A DNA stretch of 64,000 bases, taken from the NCBI GenBank assembly GCA_002105175.1, contig MCGE01000027.1:324001-388000 (forward strand). Direction: 5' to 3'. Below the pieces are notes generated by a model. That model had not been told where the DNA came from, did not search any database, and saw only the letters and a program-made list of their open reading frames with translations. This stretch comes from Absidia repens (Eukaryota; Mucoromycota; Mucoromycetes; Mucorales; Cunninghamellaceae). Below are positions 1-11,436 of this stretch, piece by piece (within the stretch, counting starts at the first letter, position 1; each line of letters opens with the position of its first letter). A program made the translations under genes and the position numbers.

Positions 1-800
1 AAAAAAAAAAAAAAAAAAATCAAAAACGTTTTAACCCCCGCACACGTGAAATATTATATTTTCCTCCCGATTTTAATTTTTTCACTCTGTCTTTCTTTCT
101 TTTTTCCCTTTCCTTAATTCTTCACCATTCAACTTCTTTTGAGATTATAGTGATTTTAGGTTGGTGTCAGGACTAGTTTAGAACGGTTTTCAGATCAGAG
201 ATTACAAGATGCGTAGTGAAACCCTTTCATTTTGGATCTAGGATCTGGGGCCGCCCTTGATTGGCTTTTTGTAGTATTTAGCTTAGTTGAGAGTTAGTTG
301 ATCCATAGTTTATATCTATATTTTAATAAAATATGTCTCTTTTTACGTACCATAATGAAAAATGTCCCATTAGTCTTTCTCATGTCTTGTGCAATAGATT
401 CCTGTTTTACAACCATCACTTCTTGTGCTTAGTGTTGACTGTTGTTGTGATTCCATTAAATGTCCCTTTAGTTTGTATCGTACCCTGTACAATATGTTAG
501 CTCCCATTTTACAGTTGTACCTTTAGATTAGTGTTGACCTTCTTCTAGTCTCACTTTAGTCACCCTATTGTTACCTCCATTGAATCACTTGTTACAATGA
601 ACCCTTTGTCTTTAGTTTTAGTACCAACATATATGGTTTAATAAAATATATCATTTTATTATTAGCTATCCTCTGACTTATGATACCATGAGCAAAGCCA
701 TTATTGTCTCTATTTTAAGATTGTCCTTCAAACACCAGTTTGCTAACTCATCCACCTTGACTACTTCATCCACAGTATTCAAGCGGCTAGTTTATGTTTC
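1..800 (+). repeat. Dispersed repeat, long subfamily, copy A
   Basis: Degenerate copy of a repeat found about ten times in this window. It opens with a decayed CACGTG box near 40-49, followed by a T/C-rich stretch. The shared core (GAAACCCTTTCATTTTGGAT) lies near 217-236, and several AATAAAATATGT-like motifs follow. Blocks around TTAGTGTTGAC recur about every 110-120 bp (near 430 and 530), so the body is built from imperfect tandem units. It aligns by eye with 34880-35870. It starts next to an A19 run at the window edge. Non-coding; nature unknown. Confidence 0.7.
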
Positions 801-955
801 TAGGACTGTGGTATAAAAACACGAATCTACCTTGTCTATACCAGTCATATTAATTAACCTAGAGTGTACTGATATTCCCCCCCTTTTTTTTTTGACACCC
901 AGTAAATGTATGTGAATGTCGAATTCTGCAAAAACATGTTTATTTTTATGTTTTA

Positions 956-2938
956 TCACTTGTATTTTTCTTGATTGATATTTAACCTCTCTACATATCT
1001 GCAATTGATAAGAACGAATACCTGAGTTATAGTGGAGTCATCCTGATTAGTGCATCTATGGTACACTGCATTTTGGTTTTCCATGTTTCTAGTTTTTTCT
1101 TGATTGACTTTTACATCATTGACTGCTACTCGCCTTGTGTATCTCTGATCAGAAGCCATCATACGCTCATACCAAAGGTTAGATAAACCAAGATAATCCA
1201 GCGAGAGTAAAGGAAGGTCGACTTGAAGCATAAAACAATAACCAGATTCTTTTGTAGGAATAAAGGAGGAAGAGGAGGAGGGGGCTGACGGTGATTGTAG
1301 CTGGCATTGCACATTATTTAGACTTAGCCGCTTTAAGCGGGGGCATGTTTGACACACCATAGTCACATTTTGTTCCAAAGACACCATGCAATTTGATATC
1401 ACCAATTCTTCAAGCACAGGAAAAAATATTTGTTTTTCTTGCAATTTGTCAGATAAAAATAGATCGCTTTCGATTTCCAACAGGGTTAGTTTGGGGCACG
1501 CATTCGCCACTGCAAAAAAATCTTGTTTTTCCCGCCGCGCAAATGAAGTACCATTATTATGATCACTTGATATATGTTGAATTTTCAATGTTTTGAGGAG
1601 AGGGAGCAGAGGTAGAAGAGTATGTTTCCGTTTTCCCCATAATTTCTGAACTTGGTGCCATGATGCATTCGAGGTCGTGATCAGTACCAATGAGGTGAGG
1701 TGTGAAAAATAAAATCGATCAGCAAATTCAAATACCGCATTTGTTATTTCACAAGGTTCGATTTTCTTATCGTTATTGACCAGTAAATCAAATGGCAGTA
1801 AGCAACTCCAATGCAACTGCGTAATAAAACAAGGTCGTTCCCGCCTGTCATCCACTAACCATTGCCGTAATTCGTTATAAGGCCAAATGCTTTCAAACTG
1901 AGAAGGAAGAAAATTGCTACCAAGTGGTTCATAAAGGTCTGCACTGAGATGTTTCAATCGAGCAAAATTATTGGTAATAAGAGAAAAAAGGGCGGACCGA
2001 TGATCACAAGCGTTGGTGTTATATTGATGGTGATGGCCTTTTCGCAAATCTTTTACCTTGAATGATATTAAATTGGGGTATTTATGGCCCAAGTAAGCAT
2101 ATGAATTTAAATCATGAATGCAAAACTGGTCAAGGTATAGGGAAGTGAGGTTTGTTGGTGCAAGAATTGAAATGCCAGCTGAGGAGATGATGTGCATTTG
2201 AAAAGACGTCAATGAGAGTGTTTGAAGACTAGGGCAGGCCGCATGAATAAGTTCAAAACTCCGCTCATTCAAAGAAAAAAAGTTACGAGAAGCATATAGG
2301 TCCAATTCTTGTAAACATCGCATAGGTGGAAGGTGAATTGTTTTCGTAATAAAATTATTGTTCATAATACTGGAAGATGAAGGTTCCTCGGTATTGTCAG
2401 TCACAACCAGATGATCATAAAAATAAACATCCAACCCCAAATATAGTAGCTGGTCACTTAAAAGAGAGTTCCAGAGCCCGTATTCATCCTTGTGCCAAAC
2501 TGGCAGTCGTTTTAACTCTTGCCACTGTAGTGCCAAAGGATGTCGATAGCGATGGCGACATACCCCATAGAGCCTACGGTCATTTTCTGGAATCATATCC
2601 ACCGCTATTATTCGAGGGGAAATTATTTGCAAGGCTGACCAAATGGCAGGCTCCTTGATTTGTATGTGAAATGCCATTTTTCGGACCAAAGTTCCTCTGG
2701 GAATTGTTTTCATATGTCGGATGACGCTCGTGTCTTTTTCTTCAATGATGGAAGAGGAAGGCGGCGTTAAATTGATAAAAGCGAGGACCTGATCCAAAGA
2801 ATAAAAATGAATAGAATGATACAGTGGAACACGTGTTGATATGTACCAGGAACGGCAAACAAGGGAGCATATTGCAATTTGATTTTGTGGCAGAAGGTTG
2901 AATATCAGTTGTAAAATTTCAACGGCGCATCTGTTCAT
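956..2938 (-). CDS. F-box protein with leucine-rich-repeat-like body
   Basis: Single-exon gene of 660 residues. Residues about 1-45 form an F-box: ILQLIFNLLPQNQIAICSLVCRSWY has the LP...L...VCR.W pattern that binds Skp1. The rest contains irregular leucine-rich stretches (for example CLQELDLYASRNFF, LQTLSLTSFQMH, LKRLSLNNVQ), typical of fungal F-box/LRR substrate receptors of SCF ubiquitin ligases. The target cannot be named. The start is the first ATG directly before the F-box, and the upstream DNA is A/T-rich promoter-like sequence. The C-terminus (about 600-660) is low in leucine and may be poorly conserved. Such families expand quickly in Mucorales, so a precise orthologue is unlikely. 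Confidence 0.8.
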   Translation of the reverse strand: MNRCAVEILQLIFNLLPQNQIAICSLVCRSWYISTRVPLYHSIHFYSLDQVLAFINLTPPSSSIIEEKDTSVIRHMKTIPRGTLVRKMAFHIQIKEPAIWSALQIISPRIIAVDMIPENDRRLYGVCRHRYRHPLALQWQELKRLPVWHKDEYGLWNSLLSDQLLYLGLDVYFYDHLVVTDNTEEPSSSSIMNNNFITKTIHLPPMRCLQELDLYASRNFFSLNERSFELIHAACPSLQTLSLTSFQMHIISSAGISILAPTNLTSLYLDQFCIHDLNSYAYLGHKYPNLISFKVKDLRKGHHHQYNTNACDHRSALFSLITNNFARLKHLSADLYEPLGSNFLPSQFESIWPYNELRQWLVDDRRERPCFITQLHWSCLLPFDLLVNNDKKIEPCEITNAVFEFADRFYFSHLTSLVLITTSNASWHQVQKLWGKRKHTLLPLLPLLKTLKIQHISSDHNNGTSFARREKQDFFAVANACPKLTLLEIESDLFLSDKLQEKQIFFPVLEELVISNCMVSLEQNVTMVCQTCPRLKRLSLNNVQCQLQSPSAPSSSSSFIPTKESGYCFMLQVDLPLLSLDYLGLSNLWYERMMASDQRYTRRVAVNDVKVNQEKTRNMENQNAVYHRCTNQDDSTITQVFVLINCRYVERLNINQEKYK

Positions 2939-3415
2939 TTTTTTAAAATAAGTCGAGTATACAGTATAAATATAAGAAAAAAAAAAAAGGGAGAAAAGAT
3001 AAAATGTGTGATGGAGGGATTTATTATTCTAAAGGTCCCCAATCCTTTTCTTCATTCAAACTTTGAGCCATATCAGGAAATTATTGCGTTTTTTTTTTCG
3101 CCTTCCACAAATATCGCAAGCTTTATTTGTTAAAATAGAGGTCGTCCTAGTTGATAGGTCTTTTAAATGAGCGTTTTTTTTTTTAGCGAATCAAACTGAG
3201 TGTATTTTTTTTTTCTTTGAGGGGGGTGCACTAGTTGAAAGATTTAGAAGAGTTTTCCTTCATGAGGCTGCGGGTACTGCTATTCTCACATATATTTATT
3301 AGAAAACGTACTAAGCTTGATGGTATTTGCAACGTCGCCTAATGCTGAAGCTTTTTTTTTTTTTTTTTTTTGAGGGGAGGGGACACACTTTTTCTACACA
3401 CATTCACACCCATTC
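2939..3415. other. Intergenic DNA upstream of the F-box gene
   Basis: Contains several T8-T20 tracts (for example near 3170-3185 and 3352-3371) and no convincing reading frame. It probably includes the F-box gene promoter, which reads leftwards. No specific site recognised. Confidence 0.5.
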
Positions 3416-3419
3416 AACA

Positions 3420-3800
3420 AGACAAACTAAACGTATATGATAAATACATGGTAAAAAGACAAGATACATTTAATTCAGAAAAATATAGTATAAACTATAA
3501 CTACTAATAGTATACTAAGCTAATGCCATTGTTCTAATCTATGAAGACTATTCTATTGGCGGTAAATCACGAATCCAAAATGGAAGGGCTTCCCCATGAT
3601 GTTTGTATTGCATTTTTTAAAATGCCCCTAAATCAAGTTCTAACACTAATCCAATATCGCCAATGGTTGAATGAGACTACCAATAAAATCGATGCACTGA
3701 AAAAAAAGAGAGAAAGAGGGAAAAAAAGAAAAAAAGGAAAATTCGCAATTCATGAAAGCGCGGAGTATGAATACGCCTACCATTTTTTTTTCACACCAGA
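3420..3800 (-). repeat. Dispersed repeat, short subfamily, copy I
   Basis: Inverted relative to copies G and H. It shares AAAATGGAAGGGCTTCCCCATG (3577-3598, one base off the core), then TTGTATTGCATTTTTTAAAATGCCCC, TCTAACACTAATCC and, at the far end, a purine-rich tract with GCGCGGAGTATGAATACG. A 145-codon frame across it is a chance product of this repeat and is not called as a gene. Confidence 0.65.
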
Positions 3801-3904
3801 TAAATGTAACCCGCTGGATGACGCTGATCACAATGGATTGACCCTAAGGGGCTTCCTCTATAGTGTGAAATGCCAGAAGAATCAATACCCATCCTGTTTT
3901 TTGT

Positions 3905-4180
3905 TCCACACATACATAATGATAAAAATAAGACAGGTCATATTTTATTCATACAAACTACTGACAAACCAACGCTAATCTAAACTAATGATGGTTCCAT
4001 GGCACGACTCTGTAAGATATGGCTAATCTAACGTATGGTCCTAAATCACAAATCCAAAATGGAAGATATGTGTGTTGCATTTTTCAAAATATCCCTGATT
4101 CAAGTTCTAATGCTAATCCAAGATACCATTACTACTAAAAATAAAATAAACTTAAATCATGTGAACGGAGTGTGAATATT
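3905..4180 (-). repeat. Dispersed repeat, short subfamily, copy J
   Basis: Second short-subfamily copy, in the same orientation as copy I and immediately beyond it. It shows ATATTTTATTCATACAAACTA, CCAAAATGGAAGA, TTGCATTTTTCAAAATATCCC, TTCTAATGCTAATCC and GAACGGAGTGTGAATA in the same order. More decayed than copy I: part of the core is lost. Confidence 0.6.
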
Positions 4181-4530
4181 GCACGTATGGGGTCAGGCCC
4201 CAAGGGTTTGTCCACCATAATACTAAATGGTACAGATTTTTTATTTTCAATGCACCAGTCACCCCCCAAGCGGTGTGACGTTAAGCACAACAGCCATTCC
4301 TCATCCAAAAGTGAAAAATAGTAACCCCTATGCCATCAAAAACCATGCTTGATAACACTCTCTTTCGCCCCTCGTCAGACGCCAAGTAAACCGTAGATTT
4401 CCCAAAACTCCAGGGGAGCGTCAGAGTATTTATTGATAAAAAAAAAAAAAAGGAAGAAGGCATGAAAACGTCTAAACTATAATCGATACTATATCAACAA
4501 CTACATTAAATAATCCTATTCTAAATATGA

Positions 4531-6508
4531 TCAATCCTTTTCAGAAGTCGTTCGCTTGACATCCTTGGGTGGAATACCAGGGCTGATGGGTACAATAGGA
4601 CTTGTGAAATCTCGCACGATTTCACCCGAGGCACCGACGGGTAATTTGGCAGAGTTGAGGGCGGATGAATTTGCGGCAACAGAAGGTTGATCGGTATGAA
4701 TGGCCAATTTTGTTGTTTTTTGTTTTCTTTCCTCGACGGATGGTTTTGGCCTGTGGGTGTCTACTGCTTTAATGTCCACTAAAAAAATAAAACTTGTTTA
4801 GCTTCCGGCTCATCCAATATATAATCATGCATAAATTTTACCTCGGTACCGTTTTTCTTCACAGCCGTAGGCCTTCGGCGTCAGTTCAATCAGTGTATGT
4901 AGTGGGATCTTGATATAGGGTAAATCTTCTTGGTTGTAATTCATAAAATAGGCGTATATACATCGTAGAATAGCTATATAATATGAAAGAAAATTGAGTC
5001 TACAGAGATCTTGAGTATCTTTTTTATTTCTTTCCCTTCATACCTTGATGTCCTACAATCAAAATATTTTCATGTCGCTCTAATTCCATAATGATAGGTT
5101 CCAGTCGTAACACCACATCCCTGTAAGACTGAATTTGGAAACAGATGGGTAAGACAGAGTTTACAATATTTGATGGTTACCTTACCTCTCCACCTCGATA
5201 ACGATAATTGAATTTGTCTTCATCTCGATTGGCATAATCTTCTGGATATTGTTCCTAGTAAATAATACACAAAGAGGTCAGAATTCTTGTTCAATCATTT
5301 TGTTGTAGCATTCATAAAAAGAGTGCATCTCACCTCGATTTCTTCGTATGTCATCCCATCACACACACCAGCATCCAATTCATCCAGCGCCTTCCATTGA
5401 AGTTTTGGGTAAGCCAGTCCTTCCGCGGTCTGTATTGTGCGTTTCATTGTTGAAGTCCAAACAGTGAGGTTTCGTTCTGGGCCCAAGTGCGTCTGAATCA
5501 AATTGGGAAGTTGGGCAGCATAAAGTCGTCCCTGTTGACTGAGATCCGAATCGCCACCAATCTTTCCATCAACATTGTATTGCGATTCACCGTGTCGACT
5601 AAAGTAGATTTTGCGAGGCTGGATATGTAAGTTGAGGACATAATACACAATGCGAGATTCTAAATAGCCTTGAATCATGTTGATCACATTTTGAGAGCCG
5701 ACGTTGATGAGCTTGACGTAAGTGTAATCCTGTTCAGTGATGGTTTCATATTGTTCCTTGTAATGATCGATGCGAGCAGTAAAGTCCAGAGCAGCGGCTT
5801 GTGGATCCATGTTTTGATAGTCTGGCGAGCTTAATTTGACGTCACGTACGTTGGCCAATACAAGCGATTCATCTTGGCAAATCGATTCAATAAAGAGCAC
5901 CTGTATTCCTTTCGCCGTCAGTGTATCATGGAGCCAGCGTCGTCGTTTGTGTGTGCTGTTTGTTGCATCATAGAGTGCCACCATTCCGCCATGATCGTCA
6001 AGAAGCCACTGCATCATGTCTTCCAGAGCTACTTTGGCCGCTTCCTGTCGTTGCTGTTCACCTTCAGAGTTATGAGGATCAAAGAATGAGTGAGGTAGGT
6101 TGGCACCATGGAGTTGACGGCGGTAGTTGCCAACGTTGAAGACCTTTGTTTTTATGCCCAGCCAGCAAAGGTAGCGACACACTGATACAAAAAATAAAAT
6201 AAATAAAAATAAAGATGAGTGCACGATCCAGGTCCCCTCTATGTTCCTTGTAGTCATACCTTTTTGTGAGATGTAGGTTTTCCCTCTAGCAGGCAAGCCA
6301 ACCATCTATAGTAAAAAAAATAATAAGATGAGTGTTCCATTTTTAAGATCAATCGATCATATTATTAAAAAACGTCAAATTCTTTTTCACCTTGATAAAC
6401 TTACAACACAGGCAATTTGTATATCTATAAATCAAAACGAAAAGTACAAAATAGAGCATAAGTCTTGATATATTCCACAGGCAATTTTTCATACTTACTG
6501 GAGCTCAT
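4531..6508 (-). CDS. 6-phosphofructo-2-kinase / fructose-2,6-bisphosphatase
   Basis: Bifunctional cytosolic enzyme that sets the level of fructose 2,6-bisphosphate, the activator of glycolysis. The N-terminal kinase starts almost immediately. The spliced start reads MSSNIQIACV followed by [15 protein letters not shown], with a Walker A of GLPARGKT, then [10 protein letters not shown]. The phosphatase half begins near [11 protein letters not shown], keeps the RHG catalytic histidine, has RTIQTAEG and TYEEIE, and ends with LIVGHQ, the second histidine. A serine/proline-rich tail ends at 4531. Exons read by eye: 6499-6508, 6405-6424 (only 20 nt), 6260-6305, 5334-6181, then four more to 4531. Unlike yeast Pfk26, there is no long N-terminal extension. 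Because the RHG histidine is retained, both activities are plausible. The gene is divergent from the Zn2Cys6 gene. Confidence 0.9.
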
Positions 6509-7072
6509 CGTATGGGTGTCAAAATAAAAAAAATAAAAAAAATGATAAAGTAAAGAGATAGGAGATCCAGAGCAAATAAGGCAGGCAGGCGAAAATAAAG
6601 TAAGCCAAAATATTGAAGCGCCGAACGAACAAACGATCAGATTACATGGAATAGTTAAACTAAGTGGTAGCGTGTATTATTGATGTTGTACAGAAGGTTT
6701 GTATACTTGAATGACCATATCTTTCAATAGTAATAGTCAAAACACTTCATCGTTCAACTTTGTTTCGGAAACAGGCTCTGCAAAAATTGATTGATGGGAT
6801 AATTTAGAAACTCAGACTGGATGGGTAAAATATGGTGCAGCTAAAAAATGATTGGCTCTTACAACTTCATCCTGAAATTGGAAGAGTAAAGTTTTTTTCC
6901 TTTTTCCTTTTTCCTTTCCTCTTCCTTTTTTTTTTTTTTTTTTTTTTTCACTTCCTGTTTTCTTTTTTTATTATTATTTGACTTTTACATCTTTTTTTAT
7001 TTTTTATATTGTTATTATTATTCTCTTCCCCTTCCTTATACATAAACACTCTCATTCTCTCACCTGCAGATC
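6509..7072. promoter_or_regulatory. Divergent intergenic region between PFK-2/FBPase-2 and the Zn2Cys6 factor
   Basis: About 560 bp between two divergent start codons. The right-hand half is strongly pyrimidine-rich (TTTTTCC repeats and T20 near 6895-6950), a common feature just upstream of fungal genes. No specific operator recognised. Confidence 0.5.
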
Positions 7073-10000
7073 ATGTCCTCTGTCTTTGTTTCTGACAACA
7101 GCGGGATACAGCAACAACAAAAGTCCAATGAACCTTCTCGACCGAAACGACCACGATCAAGTTTAGCTGTAAGTTTTCAAGTGTTTATAATATTTGAATC
7201 GCATTGACTGATGCTTATTATACTGGTTATCTTTATATAGTGTATTCGCTGTCGAAAGAAGAAAGTAAAGTGTGATTTTGTTCAACCTACTTGTGGACGA
7301 TGTGCCATGGCTGGATTACCGTGTAGTTATGCAACACCACCTCGTCGTGTCGATGGTCAGGCTTTTGATCAGCTCGGCAATCATGTTGAAGAACTGAAGG
7401 AACGAATGCAAAAGATGCAGTCTGAATTAGCCATGATGAAGAACAATTTGCATCCTTTCTCTGGTACATCTGGTGGACCTTCTGACGATGGTATGATGCT
7501 TGGTGGTAGTGTGGGAAGTAGCAGCAACAATGGTCAGCACTTGGGCGTAGTACCTTCGGCATCTGGATACTCATCTTCAATGAGCGGTATGGATGATGGC
7601 TTTGGTGCTGGTGATCTTTTTGGTCGAAGCAATAGCAGCAACAATATGGCGTTGATGGATCCATCATTGACGAGCTCACTCTCTTTGCAACAACCTGTTA
7701 CTTGGAAATTATCACTCTCACCATCAGGTCTGCGTATTGATACCAACATCGCCAGTGTAGCTGATCTTTATCGTATTCTGTTGAATGGCATCAGTCAATT
7801 GAATATCAATGGTGATTCAGCAACTAGTCTTTTCAGCACTGACTCTATACGAACCAATTCTACAATGGAAAAGAAACAGCAACAGCATTTACACAGATCA
7901 ACTACTGCTAGTGTTGAAGACGATTATTCAGCCTCACCTTCATCCACTCATTCATCAGCACGTCAATCACAACACCAACATCAACAACATGAATTGGGAA
8001 CAGGGATGATGATGGTGGACGATAATGGTGGATATCAACAACACAACAATATTGGTGGCGGTGGAAGAATGTGGGAGGTGGATGACAAGGAAGCCAGGAA
8101 AATTATTCAAGAACAGTACCAACAACAATCTGATGATACGATGGCTCCTGAATTATTGGATCAATTGGTGCACTCATGCTATCATCGATGCTTCTTGGCG
8201 TATCAAATAGTCGACAAGGAATCTTTTATGAAACAATATGTGACTGAACCTGGATTGGATCCTTTACTTGCCAACTCCATCAGTGCTTGGATGTCAAAAC
8301 ACGGATGCATCTACCACAATGCCACACCTGGTCTTAGTCCTGCCAAGATGGGCGAGTCCTACTTCAAGCATGCTCGCCAACTATTGAAGAAATGCTTTGA
8401 TATTAGTAGTCCAGTCACCATCCACGCCCTCTTGAATCTTTACATGTACCAACTCAGCAGCGAACGGTCTAGCTTGGCGTATCTTTATATTGGTCTGGCT
8501 ATCCGAATGGCTCAGGACCTGAAGTATCACAAGAAGGAACATATGCCTAGCGATCCTTTGGAACGTGAAACAAACAAACGGTTATGGTGGTCAGCTTACT
8601 GGTTGGATCTCTGTGCGGCGCTGGAATCAAATCGACCCACAATGGTAGATGACAAGGATTGTGACCTGGAATATCCCGTTAAACTGGATTCTGAAGATGA
8701 TGAAACTGGTTACCGTATCGACTTTTGTGTACACTCTATCAAGTTGATGAAGATTCGAAAAGACATTACCAAGCATCTTCCCTCGGAACAGTCTGGTCAA
8801 TCCCTTTTATCTGCTATCTCACGTTTGGAAAACTCCCTGACAAATTGGCTCAACGAATTACCCAAACATCTTCGGTTGGACTATGATGATACCTTCCAGA
8901 AAACAGGGTCATTCCGGGACGAAACGACGTTGATTCTCAATATCCAATATCAAACGACCTGGATCATGCTGCACAAATTCTTCTTACCTAAAAAGGATCA
9001 GACAGCAACTCCTGTGGCATTATTATCTCTCAACATCTGCACCAAATCCGCCAACTTTATCACCAAAATGCTTGATTTATATGCCACTCATTTGTCATGG
9101 TGTCAATTCTTTTATGCTTTGGACGGTGTTATTGCTAGCGTGACCATCCATCAAGTCAATGCCATGTCAAATGAGAAGGAACTTGCTTGCCTTGCTCAAC
9201 GAAATCTGATTATGACCGCAAATGTACTACGTGGATCACCATTGACGTATATGGACAAAGTGAATGATGTTATGGATAGTATTGATGCCTTTTTGAAACA
9301 AAATGGTCTCCCAACTCACATCAATGATATACCACCTATCAATGAAGATTCCGCCAATCAACAATCCATTTCTTCAGTATTCCATCCTACATTATTTGAT
9401 CAACAACAACAAAAGCAACAGCCACCACAACAACAGCAACAGCAACAAGTAGTCCCACCTCCTACGACATCAGCAAGTACACCGGCAGCGACCTCTGTTA
9501 ATAATGTGAACGTTACGCATCATGGACTTGGAGCGGGTCAAACGTCTTCACCTTCGAATTCAACGGTTTCAACACCACAGACTGCTCCTGGACTGACTGG
9601 AACAAATTCGGCTGCACCGTTTGGCGTACCGTCATCACAGCAACAACAACAACAACAACAACAACAGCAACAGCAACAGCAGCATCCACAATTGGCTACA
9701 CATGCAACTGTACCCTCACAGATATCACCTCAACATATGTTCACCCACGACGCAACCATGAGTCCTATTCCAACAACACACTCACCTCAACCTAAAATGG
9801 AGATGGTACCGTCCTTGCCCAAAGAGAATTCGCAACAGAGGATTCCAACTTCTGTTTATACACCATCCTTACAGCAGCAGCAACTTCCACCTCAGCAACA
9901 ACAACAAACGATACCTACCTCTATGATGGATCCTTCCACAATGATGTTCAACGACACCATGATGGGTCTGGGGCAAGGCATGGATCCATCATTCTTCGAA

Positions 10001-10628
10001 AATATGGCAGGCGCTTTTGGATCAGGATCTCACTCAGATAATGCATCGTTCCCCATGTCGAGTCAACAACCGCATAGTCAGTCTCAACCGACACATCACC
10101 AACATCATCAGATGCATCCTCATCAACAACGACAACAACAACAACAACAACAACAGCAACAGCCGCAGCATAACCCGCATCAGCAACAGACGGATATCAC
10201 AACAATGTTTACGAACCCCATGTTAGGAAATACTTTTGGCAACAATGATGAATCATTTGGATTGGATCAAGGCCTCTATGGAGCAACATCTTACCCATCC
10301 TTTATGAATCACCCGCAACAGCAACATCAACACCAAGCGTCTAGCATGTTTAATACGATACCACCACCACCACCATCCACGTCGTCTGCGACGACGTCAT
10401 CCACGGCAAAGTCAGGACCTGTCAACGCCCCATCTTCACTGCCCAATAGCAACAGTAATTCAAATATCCAGGCGTCTATGTATGGTACACCCCCACCCAA
10501 TTCTGGTGCTCCCGCTATGGATGGTCTGCTAAATATGGATGCGGATACGATGAATGCCTTTTTGCAATACAATACAGCTTCGTTCTCAACTTCTTTTGGT
10601 TATCAACAACAGCAACAGCAACAACAGC

Positions 10629-10695
<67 letters not shown>

Positions 10696-10777
10696 GCAAC
10701 AAATGATGACACCGGATATGATGTTTGCGGCAGCCAACAGGAAACGACAGCGTGACTGGGATCAGCAAGACAGCTAG
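7073..10777 (+). CDS. Zn2Cys6 transcription factor with long polyglutamine tracts
   Basis: Nuclear DNA-binding regulator of about 1210 residues. Exon 1 (7073-7168, 32 codons) carries a basic PSRPKRPRSSLA segment. After an intron (7169-7240) the zinc cluster follows at once: CIRCRKKKVKCDF, then CGRCAMAGLPC, giving exact CX2CX6CX6CX2CX6C spacing. A short helical linker (LGNHVEELKERMQKMQSELAMM) may dimerise. The middle (about residues 290-620) is a fungal-specific transcription factor domain with LYMYQLSSERSSLAYLYIGLAIRMAQDL and RLWWSAYWLD. The C-terminal third is rich in Q, P, S, T and N, with several glutamine runs; the last is 33 pure Q. The target pathway cannot be read from sequence. It converges on the DP-type gene. 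Confidence 0.9.
10604..10702 (+). repeat. In-frame (CAA/CAG)33 polyglutamine tract
   Basis: 99 bases encode 33 consecutive glutamines close to the C-terminus of the Zn2Cys6 factor. Codons are mostly CAA, with CAG at both edges. Shorter glutamine runs lie near 9640-9684 and 10126-10160. On the minus strand the tract gives a spurious poly-leucine frame. Confidence 0.95.
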
Positions 10778-11265
10778 GATAGCGTGGACTAGTCCTCTCC
10801 CCATCGTTTTATTTTTATATTTATATTTATTGTAGTGATATATTTGGGTGTATTCATTGATTCCTTTAGCTTTTTTTTATTTTTTTTATTGTTTTATTGT
10901 TTTTATTGTTTTATTGTTTTATTGTTACATATGTTATTTATTTACTTATTTTTATTTATTTGGTTTGAACATATAGTATTGTATTGTTGTATCTTTTTTT
11001 TTTTTTTTTTTTTTTTTTGTTTTCATTCATTTAATAAACAATTTGATGGGTTGAAAAGAATGTGATTTTTTTTTTATTTGATCGTACATAGTGTGTGTTT
11101 TATGTGTTTGTGTGTGTATGTGTGTTATACTAAAAAAAAAAATAGATAGGGGGCATAGATATATAGATATATAATATATAGAATTGGAACTGTAAATACA
11201 AAATAGGGGAAGGGGCCATATCGATAAAAAAAAAAGAGTGGAAGTGGATATGCATAGGGGTTGGT
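10778..11265. other. Convergent 3' region of the Zn2Cys6 and DP genes
   Basis: Very T-rich 3' flank with repeated TTTTATTGTTTTATTG units, a T23 run near 10995 and an AATAAACAA motif near 11032 that could be a poly(A) signal for the upstream gene. No gene seen. Confidence 0.5.
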
Positions 11266-11374
11266 TCATACTACGAAAGGATAGGAATAGTGGGAGTCAT
11301 GACGAGTGGTGGGCACGGACTACATGTTATAAAAAAAAAAAAGAAACAATAAGAAATTCTGTCCCAATCAAGTC

Positions 11375-11436
<62 letters not shown>

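Noticed and set aside
3541..3978. 145-codon open frame
   Set aside because: Lies across the dispersed repeat copy I; lysine/phenylalanine-rich from A/T tracts and not conserved in other copies.
10515..10804. Poly-leucine and poly-valine frames on the minus strand
   Set aside because: Antisense shadow of the polyglutamine tract in the Zn2Cys6 gene.
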